From NCBI GenBank assembly GCA_011525785.1, contig WYBT01000010.1, positions 1 to 45,058 of the forward strand: a stretch of 45,058 nt of DNA, read 5' to 3'. The stretch comes from Planctomycetaceae bacterium (GTDB lineage: Bacteria; Planctomycetota; UBA1135; GCA-002686595). This document shows positions 25,842 through 35,698 of the stretch, piece by piece. The position numbers and the translations under genes were made by a program. Each line of letters starts with the position of its first letter. The stretch's first letter is position 1. The notes beneath the pieces are model-generated. The model was not told the DNA's origin and searched no databases. It was given only the letters and a program-made list of their open reading frames with translations.

Positions 25842-27701
25842 GTGCCGTTCGCCAATCCGCTCGGTCTGATCGCGCTGCTGGCCGTTCCGGCCGTGCTCGC
25901 GCTGCACCTTTACCGGCGCCGCTTCCAGCCGCGCGAAGTGAGCGCGCTGTTCCTGTGGCGTGCGCGCGACCACGCGCCGGCCGCCGGCCGCCAGCGTGAA
26001 CCGCTGCGCTCCAGCGCCTCGCTGTGGCTCGAACTCGCCTGCGCCGCACTGCTCGCGCTGGCCTTCAGCGGCCCGCGCGCGGCCTGCGTCGGCGCCCGCG
26101 GCGAGCACTGCGTGGTTGTGCTCGACGGCTCGGCGTCGATGTCGGCCCGCAGTTCGCGCGGGGCGGCGTTCGAGCGCGCAGCACAGCTCTTGCGCGAACG
26201 CATCGAAGCGTTGGAGCGCGGCTCGCGCGTGACGCTGGTCGAGAGCGGCCTCACGGTGCGGCTCCTCGCCGGACCGGCGGCGCTGCCGCGCGACGCACTC
26301 GAGGCGCTCGCCAACTGGCGGCCGAGCGCTCCGCATCACGACCTGGGGCCCGCGCTCGCGCTGGCGCGACAGTTCTCGGGCGAGGCGCGCATCGTGGTCT
26401 GCACGGACCGCTTCGAGCCCGAGCGCTGGGCCGCGGACATCGAACTGCTGGCCAGCGGCGAGCCGCTCGACAACTGGGCCTTCATCCGCGCTTCACGCAC
26501 GCTCGAAGCGGACGCGCAGGGCGTCGAGCGCGAGCGACTGTTCCTCGCGCTGGCGAGCTTCGCGCAGCGCGAGCGCGAGCTGGTGGTCGTCGTGCGCGAC
26601 GGCGAGCGCGAGCTCTCGCGCGGCTCTCTTCGACTCGCGGCGGGTGCGCGCGGCCTGCTCGCGCTCGAGGCGCCTCCCGGCGCGCCGGCGCTGACGGCCC
26701 ACATCGAGGACGACGCGCTCGCGCTCGACAACACTGTCTGGCTCGCGCCGCCGGTGCGTCGCACGGTCGCGCTGCACTCCGATCTCTCCGCCGAAACCCT
26801 GTCGGCGCTGGGCCTGTCGCGCAGTGAGAACGGCGGTATCGAGCGTTGGCTGGGCGTAGTGCCGCGCAGTCGTGAGGCGCCGGACGTCGAGAGCGCGCAG
26901 CTCGTGTTCGGAGCCGCGCGCGCCACCGAAGGCCCCGCGTGGTTCCTCGAACTCGCGCCGCTGGGCCCCGAGCGCAGCGACTGGCTCGGCCCGCTGCTCG
27001 TCGATCGCACGCACCCCGCGCTCGAGGGCGTGACGCTCGAGGGGCTGGTGTGGAGCGGCGATCCCGAGCTGAGGTTGAGCGGAACTCCGCTGATCTCCGT
27101 CGGCGAAGTGACGCTGCTCAGCGAAGAACGTTTCGGCGCGCGACGCGTGTGGCGCCTCAACCTCGATCCGGAGCGCTCGTCGCTGCAGCGCGCTCCCGAC
27201 TGGCCGATCCTGCTCGCCAATCTCGCCGAGCTGCGTCGCGCGGCGGCGAGCGGCCCGGCTGCGACCCATCTCGCCGTCGGCCAGCGCCTGGAGTACTCGC
27301 TCGACGCACGTGTGGCTGCCCAGGCTAGCCCGGACGACGTTTACGAGCTCGCGGGGCCGCTCGCGACGACGGAGCGCGCAACGGGCGAGGCGCTCGCCGG
27401 TCGGGTTCGCTCACTGCCGCTGCGCGCGCAGCTCCAGTACGACGGACTCGATGCGCCGGGCTGGTACCGGCTCTCGGCGGCGGGCAGCGAACTCGCGCTG
27501 ATCGGCGTGTCGTTCCTCGACGGCGCGGAGTCCGACCTGCGCGCGGCAGGCGCCGGTCGGCGCGAGTCGACTCGCGCAGCCCAGCTTTCCGAGGCGCCCG
27601 TCTCGTGGCTCGAAGTGCTCGCGCTGGCGCTGGCGCTGGGCGCAGCGTGCGCCGACTGGTGGGTGCTCTCGCGATGGCGCCGCGACTTGCCCGGAAGCTG
27701 A
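25842..27701 (+). CDS. BatA-like membrane protein with VWA domain
   Basis: The GTG at 25842 gives 619 residues. The N-terminus has the BatA N-terminal pattern (F-A-N-P-L-G-L-I-A-L-L-A-V-P-A-V-L-A-L-H-L-Y-R-R-R) with two membrane helices. A von Willebrand A domain follows, with the metal-site D-G-S-A-S at about residue 95. A long periplasm-facing region follows, and a final transmembrane helix (W-L-E-V-L-A-L-A-L-A-L-G) is near the C-terminus. Such proteins work with MoxR ATPases and DUF58 proteins, whose genes here converge from the right. One base separates it from the next gene. The client or pathway is unknown. Confidence 0.85.
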   Translation: MPFANPLGLIALLAVPAVLALHLYRRRFQPREVSALFLWRARDHAPAAGRQREPLRSSASLWLELACAALLALAFSGPRAACVGARGEHCVVVLDGSASMSARSSRGAAFERAAQLLRERIEALERGSRVTLVESGLTVRLLAGPAALPRDALEALANWRPSAPHHDLGPALALARQFSGEARIVVCTDRFEPERWAADIELLASGEPLDNWAFIRASRTLEADAQGVERERLFLALASFAQRERELVVVVRDGERELSRGSLRLAAGARGLLALEAPPGAPALTAHIEDDALALDNTVWLAPPVRRTVALHSDLSAETLSALGLSRSENGGIERWLGVVPRSREAPDVESAQLVFGAARATEGPAWFLELAPLGPERSDWLGPLLVDRTHPALEGVTLEGLVWSGDPELRLSGTPLISVGEVTLLSEERFGARRVWRLNLDPERSSLQRAPDWPILLANLAELRRAAASGPAATHLAVGQRLEYSLDARVAAQASPDDVYELAGPLATTERATGEALAGRVRSLPLRAQLQYDGLDAPGWYRLSAAGSELALIGVSFLDGAESDLRAAGAGRRESTRAAQLSEAPVSWLEVLALALALGAACADWWVLSRWRRDLPGS

Positions 27702-27702
27702 G

Positions 27703-30510
27703 ATGGGATTCGCGCACCCGCAGCTTTTGTTGCTCGCCTTGCCGGCGGCGTTCGCGTGGTGGACCTGGCGCGGTCCGACGCGCGCCGGCGCCGCCGTGCG
27801 AGCGGCGGTCTTGTTGCTCTTGGTGCTCGCCGCCGCAGGACCCTTCGCGCGCATCGGCGAGCCGGGCCGCGAGCTGATCGTGCTGCTCGATCGCTCGCGC
27901 TCCATGCCGGGCGAGTCCGTCGCGCGCGTGCGCGAACTGCTCGAGCTGGCGCGCGAAGAGTCCGGGCGCGGCGATCGCATCGCGCTGGTCGCGTTCGGAG
28001 CGCAAGCGGCGCTCGAAGCCGCGCCCGCCGAGGATCTGCGCTGGGACGGCAGCTTCACGCGCGCGCTCGACCGCGACGCCTCGAACCTCGAGGCGGCCAT
28101 CGAACTGGGCGTGCAGCTGATCGCGCCCGATCGCCCCGGCGCGCTGCTGCTCGTCTCCGACGGCGAGTCCAACGCGGGCGACGCCCTCGCTGCGGCGCGT
28201 GCAGCGCTGGCGCGCGGCGTGCGCGTCGACGTGCTGCCGCTGGCGCGCGCTCAAGGCGCCGAGGTCGCGATCGAACGCCTGGAGACGCCCTTGGAGTCGG
28301 GCCTGTTCGAGCCCTATCCGATCCACGCCTGGGTGCGCTCCTCACGCGCGCGCGAGGTCGAGTTCGAGCTGGTGCGCGACGGTGAAGTGCTGGCGCGCGG
28401 GCGTCGCGCGCTGAGCGCGGGTTCGCAGCGCTGGAGCTTCCGCGACCTGCCGCTGCGCGCGGGCGTCGCGCAAGTCGAGCTGCGCATCCTCGACGCGGCC
28501 GATGCGACGCCCGAGAACGACAGCGCGCGCGCGGCCTTGCGCGTTCACGGTCAGCGTCCCGTGTTGATCGTCAATCAGGACGGCGCCGAGGACACGCTCA
28601 GCGCGGCGCTGCGCCAAGCGGCGATTCCCGTCGAGGTCGCGGCGCCCGAGGACAGTCGGCTGGAGCGTCTGGCGCTCAGCGGCGTGCGCGCCGTAGTGCT
28701 CGAGAACGTTCCTGCTTCGCGTCTGGGCGGCGCGGCGCTCGTCGCCCTGCGCGAGTTCGTGCGCGAGCGCGGCGGCGGCCTCTTGATGAGCGGCGGACGC
28801 GCGAGCTTCGGCATCGGCGGCTACCACCGCTCTGCGCTCGATGAACTTCTCCCGGTGTCGCTCGAGATGCGCCAGGAGACGCGCAAGCTCGGGCTGGCGC
28901 TGGTGATCGTGCTCGACCGCTCCGGCTCCATGGGCGTCGAGGCGGCGCCGGGCGTGCCCAAGATGGCGCTCGCCAACCTCGGTGCGAGCGCGGCGATCGA
29001 GTTGCTCTCGCCGATCGACTCGGCCGCGGTGATCGCGGTCGACTCCGGTCCGCACGTCGTGCAGCCGCTGGCGAGCGTGAGCGAACCCGCTGCGATGTCC
29101 GCGCGCGTGCAGCGCATCGAGGCCGGCGGCGGCGGGATCTTTTGTCGCACCGGCCTGGAGGCCGCGGTGCGCGAGCTCGACGCGGCGCCGCAGCGCCAGC
29201 GGCACATCGTGCTGTTCGCCGACGCGGCCGACGCGGAGGAGCAGACGGGTTGCGTGGAGTTGATCGAACGCCTCGCCGGCGCCGGCGTGACGCTCAGCGT
29301 CGTTGCGCTGGGCTCCAAGAGCGACAGCGATGCGCAGTTCCTCGAGGCCTGCGCCGCCGCCGGCGGGGGAACGTGCTCGTTCACGCTCGATCCGGCCGAA
29401 CTCCCGCGGCTGTTCGCGCAGGACACGTTGACCATCGCGCGCGCGACCTTCGTCGACGAGCCCAGCGCCTGTCGGCCGCTCGCCGACCTGGTCGGGCTGG
29501 GCGACGCCGGCGCGGTCCCGAGGAGCTTCGCCTCGTTCGACGGCTACAACGTCACCTGGCTGCGCGAGGGCGCGTCGGCGGGCGCGCTGGTCGAGAACGA
29601 GTACCGCTCGCCGGCCTTCGCCTTCTGGCAGCACGGACTGGGCCGCGTCGCGGCCTTCACAGGGCAGATCGGCGGGCAGTACGGCGCCTCGGTCGTGGCC
29701 TGGGAGGAGTTCGGCGCGTTCTTCGTGACGCTCGCGCGCTGGCTGGCGGGTCAGGAGGCGCCGAGCGAAGTGTTCGCGAGTGTGCGGCGCGAGGGCCGCG
29801 AGGCGCGCGTGCGCATCGAACTCGACCCCGCGGGCGCGAGCGCACTCGATCCGGCGCGCTTCGAGCTGCGCGTGAGCGAAGCGGACGGCCGCGCGCGCGA
29901 ACTCGAGCTCGAGCGCGTCGGCGAGCACAGCTTCGAAGCGCGCGTGCTGCTCGAGCGCGAGGGCGTTTCGCTCGGGACGCTCGCCCTGGGCGACGGCAGA
30001 GTGCTCGAGCTGCCGCCGATGAGCCTGCCGCACAGCCCCGAGTTCGAAGTCGGCCCCGATCGCGGCCGCGGCGAGGCGCTGCTGCGCGCGCTCGCCAGCG
30101 AATCCGGCGGCCTGGTGTCGCCCTCGATGGGGGAGCTGTGGCGCGGCGAGCGCGACGGCCGGCGCTGGCGCGTCGTGTCGCGCGAACTCGCGCTCGCGGC
30201 GCTGCTCCTGATGCTGCTGGAGATCGCGGCGCGTCGACTCGAGCTGTGGGGGAGCGCTGCGAGCGCGGTGCGACGCCTCGAGTCGCACGTCCAGCGCGTC
30301 TGGCGCGGCGCGAGCGTTCGGCCCGCAGCTCCGGCCGTGTCCGAGACCGCTGGCGCTGCCCGAGGCGCCGCGCCGAGTGCGCATGCCGATGCCGACGCGC
30401 GCGACGAAGCTCGCGCCCCCGATGCTCCCGCGAGCGCGGCGTCGCCGCCGGCGATCGAGGACGCGTTGAAGCGCGCGCGCCGGGCGGCGGGACGCGAACT
30501 CGAGCGCTGA
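27703..30510 (+). CDS. Large membrane protein with two VWA domains and a glutamine-amidotransferase-like region
   Basis: The 935-residue protein starts one base after the previous stop. Two N-terminal hydrophobic segments precede a first VWA domain with D-R-S-R-S at about residue 63. A region resembling class I glutamine-amidotransferase-like domains (R-P-V-L-I-V-N-Q-D-G through G-G-G-L-L-M-S-G-G) separates it from a second VWA domain with D-R-S-G-S-M-G at about residue 405. A late transmembrane helix near residues 827-845 is followed by a basic, Ala-rich cytoplasmic tail. This layout is common in planctomycete-type MoxR islands. Having both VWA domains with intact metal-site motifs suggests both can bind partners. 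Confidence 0.83.
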   Translation: MGFAHPQLLLLALPAAFAWWTWRGPTRAGAAVRAAVLLLLVLAAAGPFARIGEPGRELIVLLDRSRSMPGESVARVRELLELAREESGRGDRIALVAFGAQAALEAAPAEDLRWDGSFTRALDRDASNLEAAIELGVQLIAPDRPGALLLVSDGESNAGDALAAARAALARGVRVDVLPLARAQGAEVAIERLETPLESGLFEPYPIHAWVRSSRAREVEFELVRDGEVLARGRRALSAGSQRWSFRDLPLRAGVAQVELRILDAADATPENDSARAALRVHGQRPVLIVNQDGAEDTLSAALRQAAIPVEVAAPEDSRLERLALSGVRAVVLENVPASRLGGAALVALREFVRERGGGLLMSGGRASFGIGGYHRSALDELLPVSLEMRQETRKLGLALVIVLDRSGSMGVEAAPGVPKMALANLGASAAIELLSPIDSAAVIAVDSGPHVVQPLASVSEPAAMSARVQRIEAGGGGIFCRTGLEAAVRELDAAPQRQRHIVLFADAADAEEQTGCVELIERLAGAGVTLSVVALGSKSDSDAQFLEACAAAGGGTCSFTLDPAELPRLFAQDTLTIARATFVDEPSACRPLADLVGLGDAGAVPRSFASFDGYNVTWLREGASAGALVENEYRSPAFAFWQHGLGRVAAFTGQIGGQYGASVVAWEEFGAFFVTLARWLAGQEAPSEVFASVRREGREARVRIELDPAGASALDPARFELRVSEADGRARELELERVGEHSFEARVLLEREGVSLGTLALGDGRVLELPPMSLPHSPEFEVGPDRGRGEALLRALASESGGLVSPSMGELWRGERDGRRWRVVSRELALAALLLMLLEIAARRLELWGSAASAVRRLESHVQRVWRGASVRPAAPAVSETAGAARGAAPSAHADADARDEARAPDAPASAASPPAIEDALKRARRAAGRELER

Positions 30511-30542
30511 GGCAACGGTTGGGTCGCTACGAACTCGTGGTC

Positions 30543-30561
30543 CCTTCGCGGAACGCGAAGG
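30543..30561. terminator. Bidirectional hairpin between convergent operons
   Basis: CCTTCGCG (30543-30550), loop GAA and CGCGAAGG (30554-30561) form a perfect 8-bp stem between the VWA gene and the converging DUF58 gene. There is no strong T-tract, but location and symmetry favour a two-way terminator. Confidence 0.55.
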
Positions 30562-30578
30562 ATCCGAGAGGCAGCTGC

Positions 30579-31427
30579 TCAGCGCGGCGCGAGCAGGCCC
30601 GCGTCGGTGAGTGGGCCGCGTGCGAGCTCTTCGAGCGGCGCGTCAGCGTCGAGCGAGGCGAACAGCGCGCGCGTGCGTCGACATTGCTCGGCGAGCGCGG
30701 CCACCAACGCCTCCAAGCGTCGTCGATAGTCGGCCACGAGCGCTTCGTCGAGGACCAAATCGAGCGCGGCGCCGCTCTCGCAGTCGATCAGTCGCTCGGC
30801 CAGGCCCGCGCGGGGCTCGCGCTCGGCGCGCGAGAGGATCTGCACGCAGCCCAGCGCGCCGGCGCGCGCGGCGAGCGGCGCGAGCAGCTCGCGCGGGTCG
30901 TGCTCGAACAGGAAGTCGCTGATCAGCAGGACGACGGCGCCGCGCCGCACGCGCTCGGCGCTGGCGCGCAGGGCTTGTCCGACGTCGTCGCGCGCGTCGA
31001 ACTCGAGTCCACGCGCGAGGAACTCGTCCGGTGAGAGCGGCTGTGCGAGCGGCGCAACGGCGCTGACGCTCGCGGCGCAACCATCGGCGCGCGCGGCAAG
31101 CGCGGCGAGCAGTGCGAAGTCGAGCGCGAGCTGCGCCTTGCGCGGCTCGACGCCCATCGAACGCGACACGTCGCACAGCACTTCGACGCGCGCGAGCGCC
31201 TCCTCGCGCCACACGCGCACGGTGAGCTGGTCGCTGCGCGCGAAGGCGCGCCAGTCGATGCGCCGCACGTCGTCGCCGACCTGGTACGCGCGCGAGTCGT
31301 GGAATTCGCTGCCCGCGCCGGCCGTTCGCGCGAGGCGCTCGCCTGCGCGGCCCGGCGGCGGAGCGGCGCTCAGCGCTAGTTCGAAGCGCTCGGCGAGCGC
31401 CAGCGCGGTGCGCGAGGGCTTGGGCAT
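30579..31427 (-). CDS. DUF58 domain protein
   Basis: The 282-residue protein has the DUF58 core, seen as S-E-F-H-D-S-R-A-Y-Q-V-G-D-D-V-R-R-I-D-W-R-A-F-A-R. A VWA-like fold follows with D-V-S-R-S-M. DUF58 proteins pair with MoxR ATPases and BatA-type VWA proteins. It is the last gene of the leftward operon, four bases after the ABC permease stop. No transmembrane segment is evident, so it probably acts at the cytoplasmic face. Confidence 0.93.
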   Translation of the reverse strand: MPKPSRTALALAERFELALSAAPPPGRAGERLARTAGAGSEFHDSRAYQVGDDVRRIDWRAFARSDQLTVRVWREEALARVEVLCDVSRSMGVEPRKAQLALDFALLAALAARADGCAASVSAVAPLAQPLSPDEFLARGLEFDARDDVGQALRASAERVRRGAVVLLISDFLFEHDPRELLAPLAARAGALGCVQILSRAEREPRAGLAERLIDCESGAALDLVLDEALVADYRRRLEALVAALAEQCRRTRALFASLDADAPLEELARGPLTDAGLLAPR

Positions 31428-31431
31428 GGCG

Positions 31432-32919
31432 CTAGACCGAACTCGCGCGACTGCGCCGTGCGCGGCTGGCGGCCAGCACCTCTTGCAAGCCTCGCGCGAT
31501 CCGCGGTGTGTTCAGCACGATGGCTGCCAGCGCCGCTGTCAGGAGCCAGAGCTTCTCCACCCTGCTGAACGAGCTCCCCGAGATCACCCCCTTCAGCGGG
31601 TACATCGGATTGAGCGGGTGCATGAAGTCCAGCCACGACGGGATGCCCAGCACCAGTCCCAGCAGCGGCGGCAGCAGCACGGCCACCGGGACCAGGCCGA
31701 TGATCACCAGCCGCGTCAACACGCGTCGGCTGAGCTTGGGCGAGAACCAACTCGCGATGCCCGCCGGGATCGCCAGGTAGATCCACACGTAGGCGTACAC
31801 GAGCGCCAGCCCGATGAGCGCGCGGTTGAGTTCGGTCTTGTCGGAACCCGGCACGAGGCGAACGGCGAGCACGGCCGAGAGCCCCAGCGCCATGTGCAGC
31901 GCCATCAGCACGGCCCCGCGACCGCCTCCGGGCAGGAAGGGCGCGCTGAGCAGCGCCAGCGCGGGCCGCGGACTGACGTGGCGCGCGACGTGGCGGCCGA
32001 GCGTCTCGGGTTCGCACAAAAAGTGCAGCCACAGCATGACCAGCGGGACCAGCACGGCCAGTTGCAGGCCCCAGGCGAACTCCGAGTGCCCGAATTCGAG
32101 TTCCATCCACAGCCCGAACACAGTTGCCACGAGGACCAGTGCGACGCTGAGTGCGCGCAGGCCGCTCGAGCGGTTCTCCTCGTCGTGCGAGAGGCGTGCG
32201 ATCGCAAGGGAAGCGAACAGGCCGCCGACCAGCAGGCACCCGACCACGAACGCGACGATCGCCGGCAGCGCCATCGGGTCGCGCAACTCGTGCGGCTGGT
32301 AGGTGACGAAGGTGGCGAAGCTGATCGAGAAGCCCCAGCTCATCATCAGCGCGACGCCGAACAGCGCCATCAAGAGCACGCGCGGCGCCTTGGCCGGCGA
32401 GAGGCTCGCCATCGCGATGCCGAGCAGGTTGAGCGTGGCGCAGGCGACGAAGGAGGTCAGCAGCAGCACGCCGATCGAGAGCAGGTCGACGCCGTTCATC
32501 AGGAAGGCGAAGACCAGGAACGGCCCGAAGGTCGCGTAGTACAGGAGCGCTTGCACCAGCGCGGAGAGCAGCTTGCCGTAGACGATCTGACGCGGGCGCA
32601 GGTTGGAGAGCACGAGCAGGTCGTGCGTGTTCTCGTCCCACTCGGCGCTGGTGGCGAGGAAGGCCGAGAAGGGCGTGAAGCCCAGCACCGCCGCGAACAG
32701 GCAGCCGTTCATCAGCATGAAGAACGTGCGGCCCACGCCCATGTTCGCGCCGCGCGAGCCGGCTTCGGCCACGATCGACAGTCCGATCAGCGTGGCCACG
32801 CCGAGCGTGAGCCAGAACAACGTGCGGAAGTAGCGTCCGCGCAGCGCCTGGCGCACTTCCTTGACCAGGATCGGATTGAGGCGGTCGTCGAACGACCGCG
32901 CGGCGGCGAGCGCGTTCAT
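31432..32919 (-). CDS. ABC transporter permease (ABC-2 / gliding-exporter type)
   Basis: The ATG at 32919 overlaps the ATPase stop by four bases and gives 495 residues. It starts with N-P-I-L-V-K-E-V-R-Q-A-L-R-G-R-Y-F-R-T, typical of ABC-2 permeases, and has about twelve hydrophobic segments. One segment pair is separated by the motif T-S-A-E-W-D-E-N-T-H-D-L-L-V-L-S. It forms the membrane part of an exporter with the ATPase encoded just upstream. The substrate is unknown. Its presence inside a MoxR/DUF58 operon suggests a role in envelope or surface biogenesis. Confidence 0.87.
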   Translation of the reverse strand: MNALAAARSFDDRLNPILVKEVRQALRGRYFRTLFWLTLGVATLIGLSIVAEAGSRGANMGVGRTFFMLMNGCLFAAVLGFTPFSAFLATSAEWDENTHDLLVLSNLRPRQIVYGKLLSALVQALLYYATFGPFLVFAFLMNGVDLLSIGVLLLTSFVACATLNLLGIAMASLSPAKAPRVLLMALFGVALMMSWGFSISFATFVTYQPHELRDPMALPAIVAFVVGCLLVGGLFASLAIARLSHDEENRSSGLRALSVALVLVATVFGLWMELEFGHSEFAWGLQLAVLVPLVMLWLHFLCEPETLGRHVARHVSPRPALALLSAPFLPGGGRGAVLMALHMALGLSAVLAVRLVPGSDKTELNRALIGLALVYAYVWIYLAIPAGIASWFSPKLSRRVLTRLVIIGLVPVAVLLPPLLGLVLGIPSWLDFMHPLNPMYPLKGVISGSSFSRVEKLWLLTAALAAIVLNTPRIARGLQEVLAASRARRSRASSV

Positions 32920-33848
32920 TGCAGCTTGCCCTCGGTCAGCGAGAGGAACAGGTCCTCGAGGTTCTGGCCCTGCTGGGCGAGTTCGAGCGGGCGCAGGCCG
33001 CTGCTGGCGAGCTGCGCGAACAGCGCCGCCTGCTGGCTGGCGTCGCCTTCGAACTCGAAGCACACGCCGTCGCGCTCCAGGCGCACCTTCGACACGCCGC
33101 GCAGCTCGAGCAGCGTGCGCTCGCAGGCCGCCGGTCCCTCGAGCGCGCGCAGGAACAGCGTGGTCGTCGGCTGCACGCTGCGCACGACGTCGGCGAGCAC
33201 TCCGCCGCCCTTGAGCTGGCCGCGCTCGATCACCACCACGCTCGAACACATCTCGGCCAGCTCGGTGAGGATGTGCGACGAGATCAGGATCGCCTTGCCC
33301 ATCTGCGCCAGGGCTTTGACCAACTCGCGCAGCTCGACGCGCGCGCGCGGATCGAGGCCCGCCGCGGGCTCGTCGAGGATCATCACCGGCGGGTCGTGGA
33401 GCAGCGTCTTGGCCAGGCACAGGCGCTGCTTCATGCCCTTGGAGAGCGAGGCGATCTCCTTGTCCGTCAGCTCGCCCAGCCCCGTGAACTCGATCACGCG
33501 CGCGAGCACCTCGCGCCGCCGCTCGCCCCGCAGGCCGTAGGCGCGCGCGAAGAAATCGAGGTACTCGAAGATCGTGGTGCTCGTGTAGGCGCCGTAGCTG
33601 TCGGGCATGAAGCCGATGCGCCGGCGCGCGTCGCGCGGCTCGGACAGCACCGACTGGCCGTCGACGAGCACGTCGCCTTCGTCGGGCAGCTCGAGCGTCG
33701 AGCAGATCCGCATCGTGGTGGTCTTGCCCGCGCCGTTGGGGCCGATGAAGCCGCAGATCTGGCCCGGGCCGACCTGGAAGCTCACGCCGTCGACGGCCTT
33801 GAGCGCGCCGAAGCGCTTGGAGATCGCGCGCACGTCGAGCAGGCTCAT
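32916..33848 (-). CDS. ABC transporter ATP-binding protein
   Basis: The 310-residue ATPase has Walker A G-P-N-G-A-G-K-T-T (36-44), signature S-L-S-K-G-M-K-Q-R, Walker B V-M-I-L-D-E-P-A-A-G-L-D-P and the switch His in S-S-H-I. The C-terminal ~80 residues form the extra regulatory domain common in ABC-2 ATPases. It overlaps the genes on both sides by four bases (ATGA), so subunits are made in coupled amounts. Confidence 0.94.
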   Translation of the reverse strand: MSLLDVRAISKRFGALKAVDGVSFQVGPGQICGFIGPNGAGKTTTMRICSTLELPDEGDVLVDGQSVLSEPRDARRRIGFMPDSYGAYTSTTIFEYLDFFARAYGLRGERRREVLARVIEFTGLGELTDKEIASLSKGMKQRLCLAKTLLHDPPVMILDEPAAGLDPRARVELRELVKALAQMGKAILISSHILTELAEMCSSVVVIERGQLKGGGVLADVVRSVQPTTTLFLRALEGPAACERTLLELRGVSKVRLERDGVCFEFEGDASQQAALFAQLASSGLRPLELAQQGQNLEDLFLSLTEGKLQ

Positions 33849-35698
33849 CGACGGTCCTCGCTCGGGTCGTCCAGCACGCCCAGCACGACGTGCAGCCCGT
33901 GAACCTCCGTCGACTCGACGCCGCAGTCGTCGAGCAGTGCGCCGCCTGCGATGCGCGCGAGGTACGCGGCCGGCGGCACGGCGCCGGCCGGCGCGGGCGG
34001 CGGCGTGGGCGACATGGATTGCGCGAACAAGCTGAACTCCAGGTTGCGACCGTGGATCTCGTCGCTGATGCCCAGCGTGGTCTGGGCGCCGGGTGCGAGC
34101 GGCCGATTCAACTCGAAGTACTGGCCCTGTGGGTTGCGCACGAGCAGTTCCTCGACGCGTACGCCGAGCTGGTTGGTCACCTGCACGAAACGCCCGCCGA
34201 ACTCGACCAAGAGGCGCGCGCGCTCGGCGCGGTCGACGGTCAGCACCTGGCTCGCCAGTCGCCGCGTCGGCAGGTAGTCGCCGCTGAGCGTCCAGCCCTG
34301 ACCCTGCGCGGTTCGCAAGATCGTCTCGGCGCCCATGAGGCCCATCGACTGGTCGTCGAGCGCCACGTGGTGCACGACCGTTCCTGCCGCGGGCCGCAGT
34401 CCGACCGCCGGCGCCATGCCGGCGAAGATCTGGCGCTTGTGGATCGAACTGGAGATGTGGGAGCGCTGGTCGAGCACGCTGAGCGACACCGACGCGGACT
34501 TGACGTCCAGGCCCTGGTGGAGGATCCCGAAGGCGAGCAGCAGCACGCTCACTCCGATCGAGATCGCGGGGATCGTGATCAGGAGCAGCGCCGGCTGCTT
34601 GCGGCGCGAGACCAAGATGAAGTTGAGCGGCCCGATCACCAGCGCGAAGAGCAGCAGCAGCGCGGCGAACACGCGCTGCGGCACCATCTCGAGGCGCAGC
34701 TGGGCTTGGACGTCGCGCGCGCGCCAGTTGGCGTTGTTCGGCGCCGGCGGCGAGCGCCCGGTGAGGATCTCGCGCACCCAGACGGCGCCCTCGCCCTCCA
34801 GTTCGCGCAGGTCGCGCGCGATGAACAGCCGCCCGAGCGCAGCGCGGTACGCCGAGCCGCGCTCGGCGTCGCACGGCAGCGCAAAGCGCGGTTCGACCCA
34901 GCTCGCGAGCTGCGGACTCGCCTTGGCCGCGCGTTCGGCGTCGGGGCCGATCACGAGCACGTCGCCGCCGACGCGCAACCAGGCCGCGAGCGCCTCGACG
35001 CGCTCGGGCGCCGGCCAGGCGCCGGCGGAATCGAGCACGACGAGATCGAGGCTCGAGTACGCGGCGGTGTGCGACGGCGCCTGCTCGGGGCGCACGACGG
35101 CGATGTCAGCGGCCGGCGGACCGCCGGCCGTCGGCGCGGGGATCGTCGTGATGCTCACCGGGCCCGCGGACACGACCGTTTCGCTCGCGACCGGCGCGGG
35201 ATCGCCTTCTTGCGGCCCCAGCGCAGCGTTCCAGCGTTCGATCTCGCCCGCTTCGAACGTGCGCTGCGTAAACAGCACAACCGCGCCCGCACTCGGCGCG
35301 AGTGCGCTCGTTCCCGCTACACCCGACAGGTACGCCTCCTGGTTGTCGCAGGTCACGGACAGCGAAGTGTCGTTGGAGTACTCCGCCGACATCGGCACGA
35401 GCACTTCGAGCTGGCGCGTCTCGCCCGGCGCCAACTCCAGTTGGGCGTCGAGTCGCCATTGGCGGCGCCACTCGTAACGCAGCGTCGTGAGATCCACGCT
35501 GCGCGCGGTCGACGAGCCGTTGCGGCACTCCACGAACACCGGCGCCCAGCCCGAGCGCGCCTGCGCGGGCCACGGGCTCCAGGCGCGCACCTCGACGCCG
35601 TTGGGCAGCGACTGCGTGACGTCGCCGGCGCGTGCGAGCGGGGCGAACAGTGTGATGGCGGCTGCGAGGCCGCATGCGAGCTTGGCGGCGCCGTTCAT
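33845..35698 (-). CDS. Exported, membrane-anchored protein of unknown function (MoxR/ABC operon)
   Basis: The ATG at 35698 gives 617 residues. A signal peptide (through L-F-A-P-L-A-R-A-G) leads into a beta-rich domain with Y-E-W-R-R-Q-W and L-E-L-A-P-G-E-T-R, then a region with R-V-E-A-L-A-A-W-L-R-V-G-G-D-V-L-V-I-G-P resembling a glutamine-amidotransferase-like fold. Two transmembrane helices follow near residues 350-405 (V-F-A-A-L-L-L-L-F-A-L-V-I-G-P-L-N and L-L-L-I-T-I-P-A-I-S-I-G-V). The remaining ~200 residues contain further beta segments and a Pro-rich stretch. It is overlapped by four bases at both ends. The layout resembles proteins of gliding-type ABC systems, but I cannot name its function. 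Confidence 0.75.
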   Translation of the reverse strand: MNGAAKLACGLAAAITLFAPLARAGDVTQSLPNGVEVRAWSPWPAQARSGWAPVFVECRNGSSTARSVDLTTLRYEWRRQWRLDAQLELAPGETRQLEVLVPMSAEYSNDTSLSVTCDNQEAYLSGVAGTSALAPSAGAVVLFTQRTFEAGEIERWNAALGPQEGDPAPVASETVVSAGPVSITTIPAPTAGGPPAADIAVVRPEQAPSHTAAYSSLDLVVLDSAGAWPAPERVEALAAWLRVGGDVLVIGPDAERAAKASPQLASWVEPRFALPCDAERGSAYRAALGRLFIARDLRELEGEGAVWVREILTGRSPPAPNNANWRARDVQAQLRLEMVPQRVFAALLLLFALVIGPLNFILVSRRKQPALLLITIPAISIGVSVLLLAFGILHQGLDVKSASVSLSVLDQRSHISSSIHKRQIFAGMAPAVGLRPAAGTVVHHVALDDQSMGLMGAETILRTAQGQGWTLSGDYLPTRRLASQVLTVDRAERARLLVEFGGRFVQVTNQLGVRVEELLVRNPQGQYFELNRPLAPGAQTTLGISDEIHGRNLEFSLFAQSMSPTPPPAPAGAVPPAAYLARIAGGALLDDCGVESTEVHGLHVVLGVLDDPSEDRR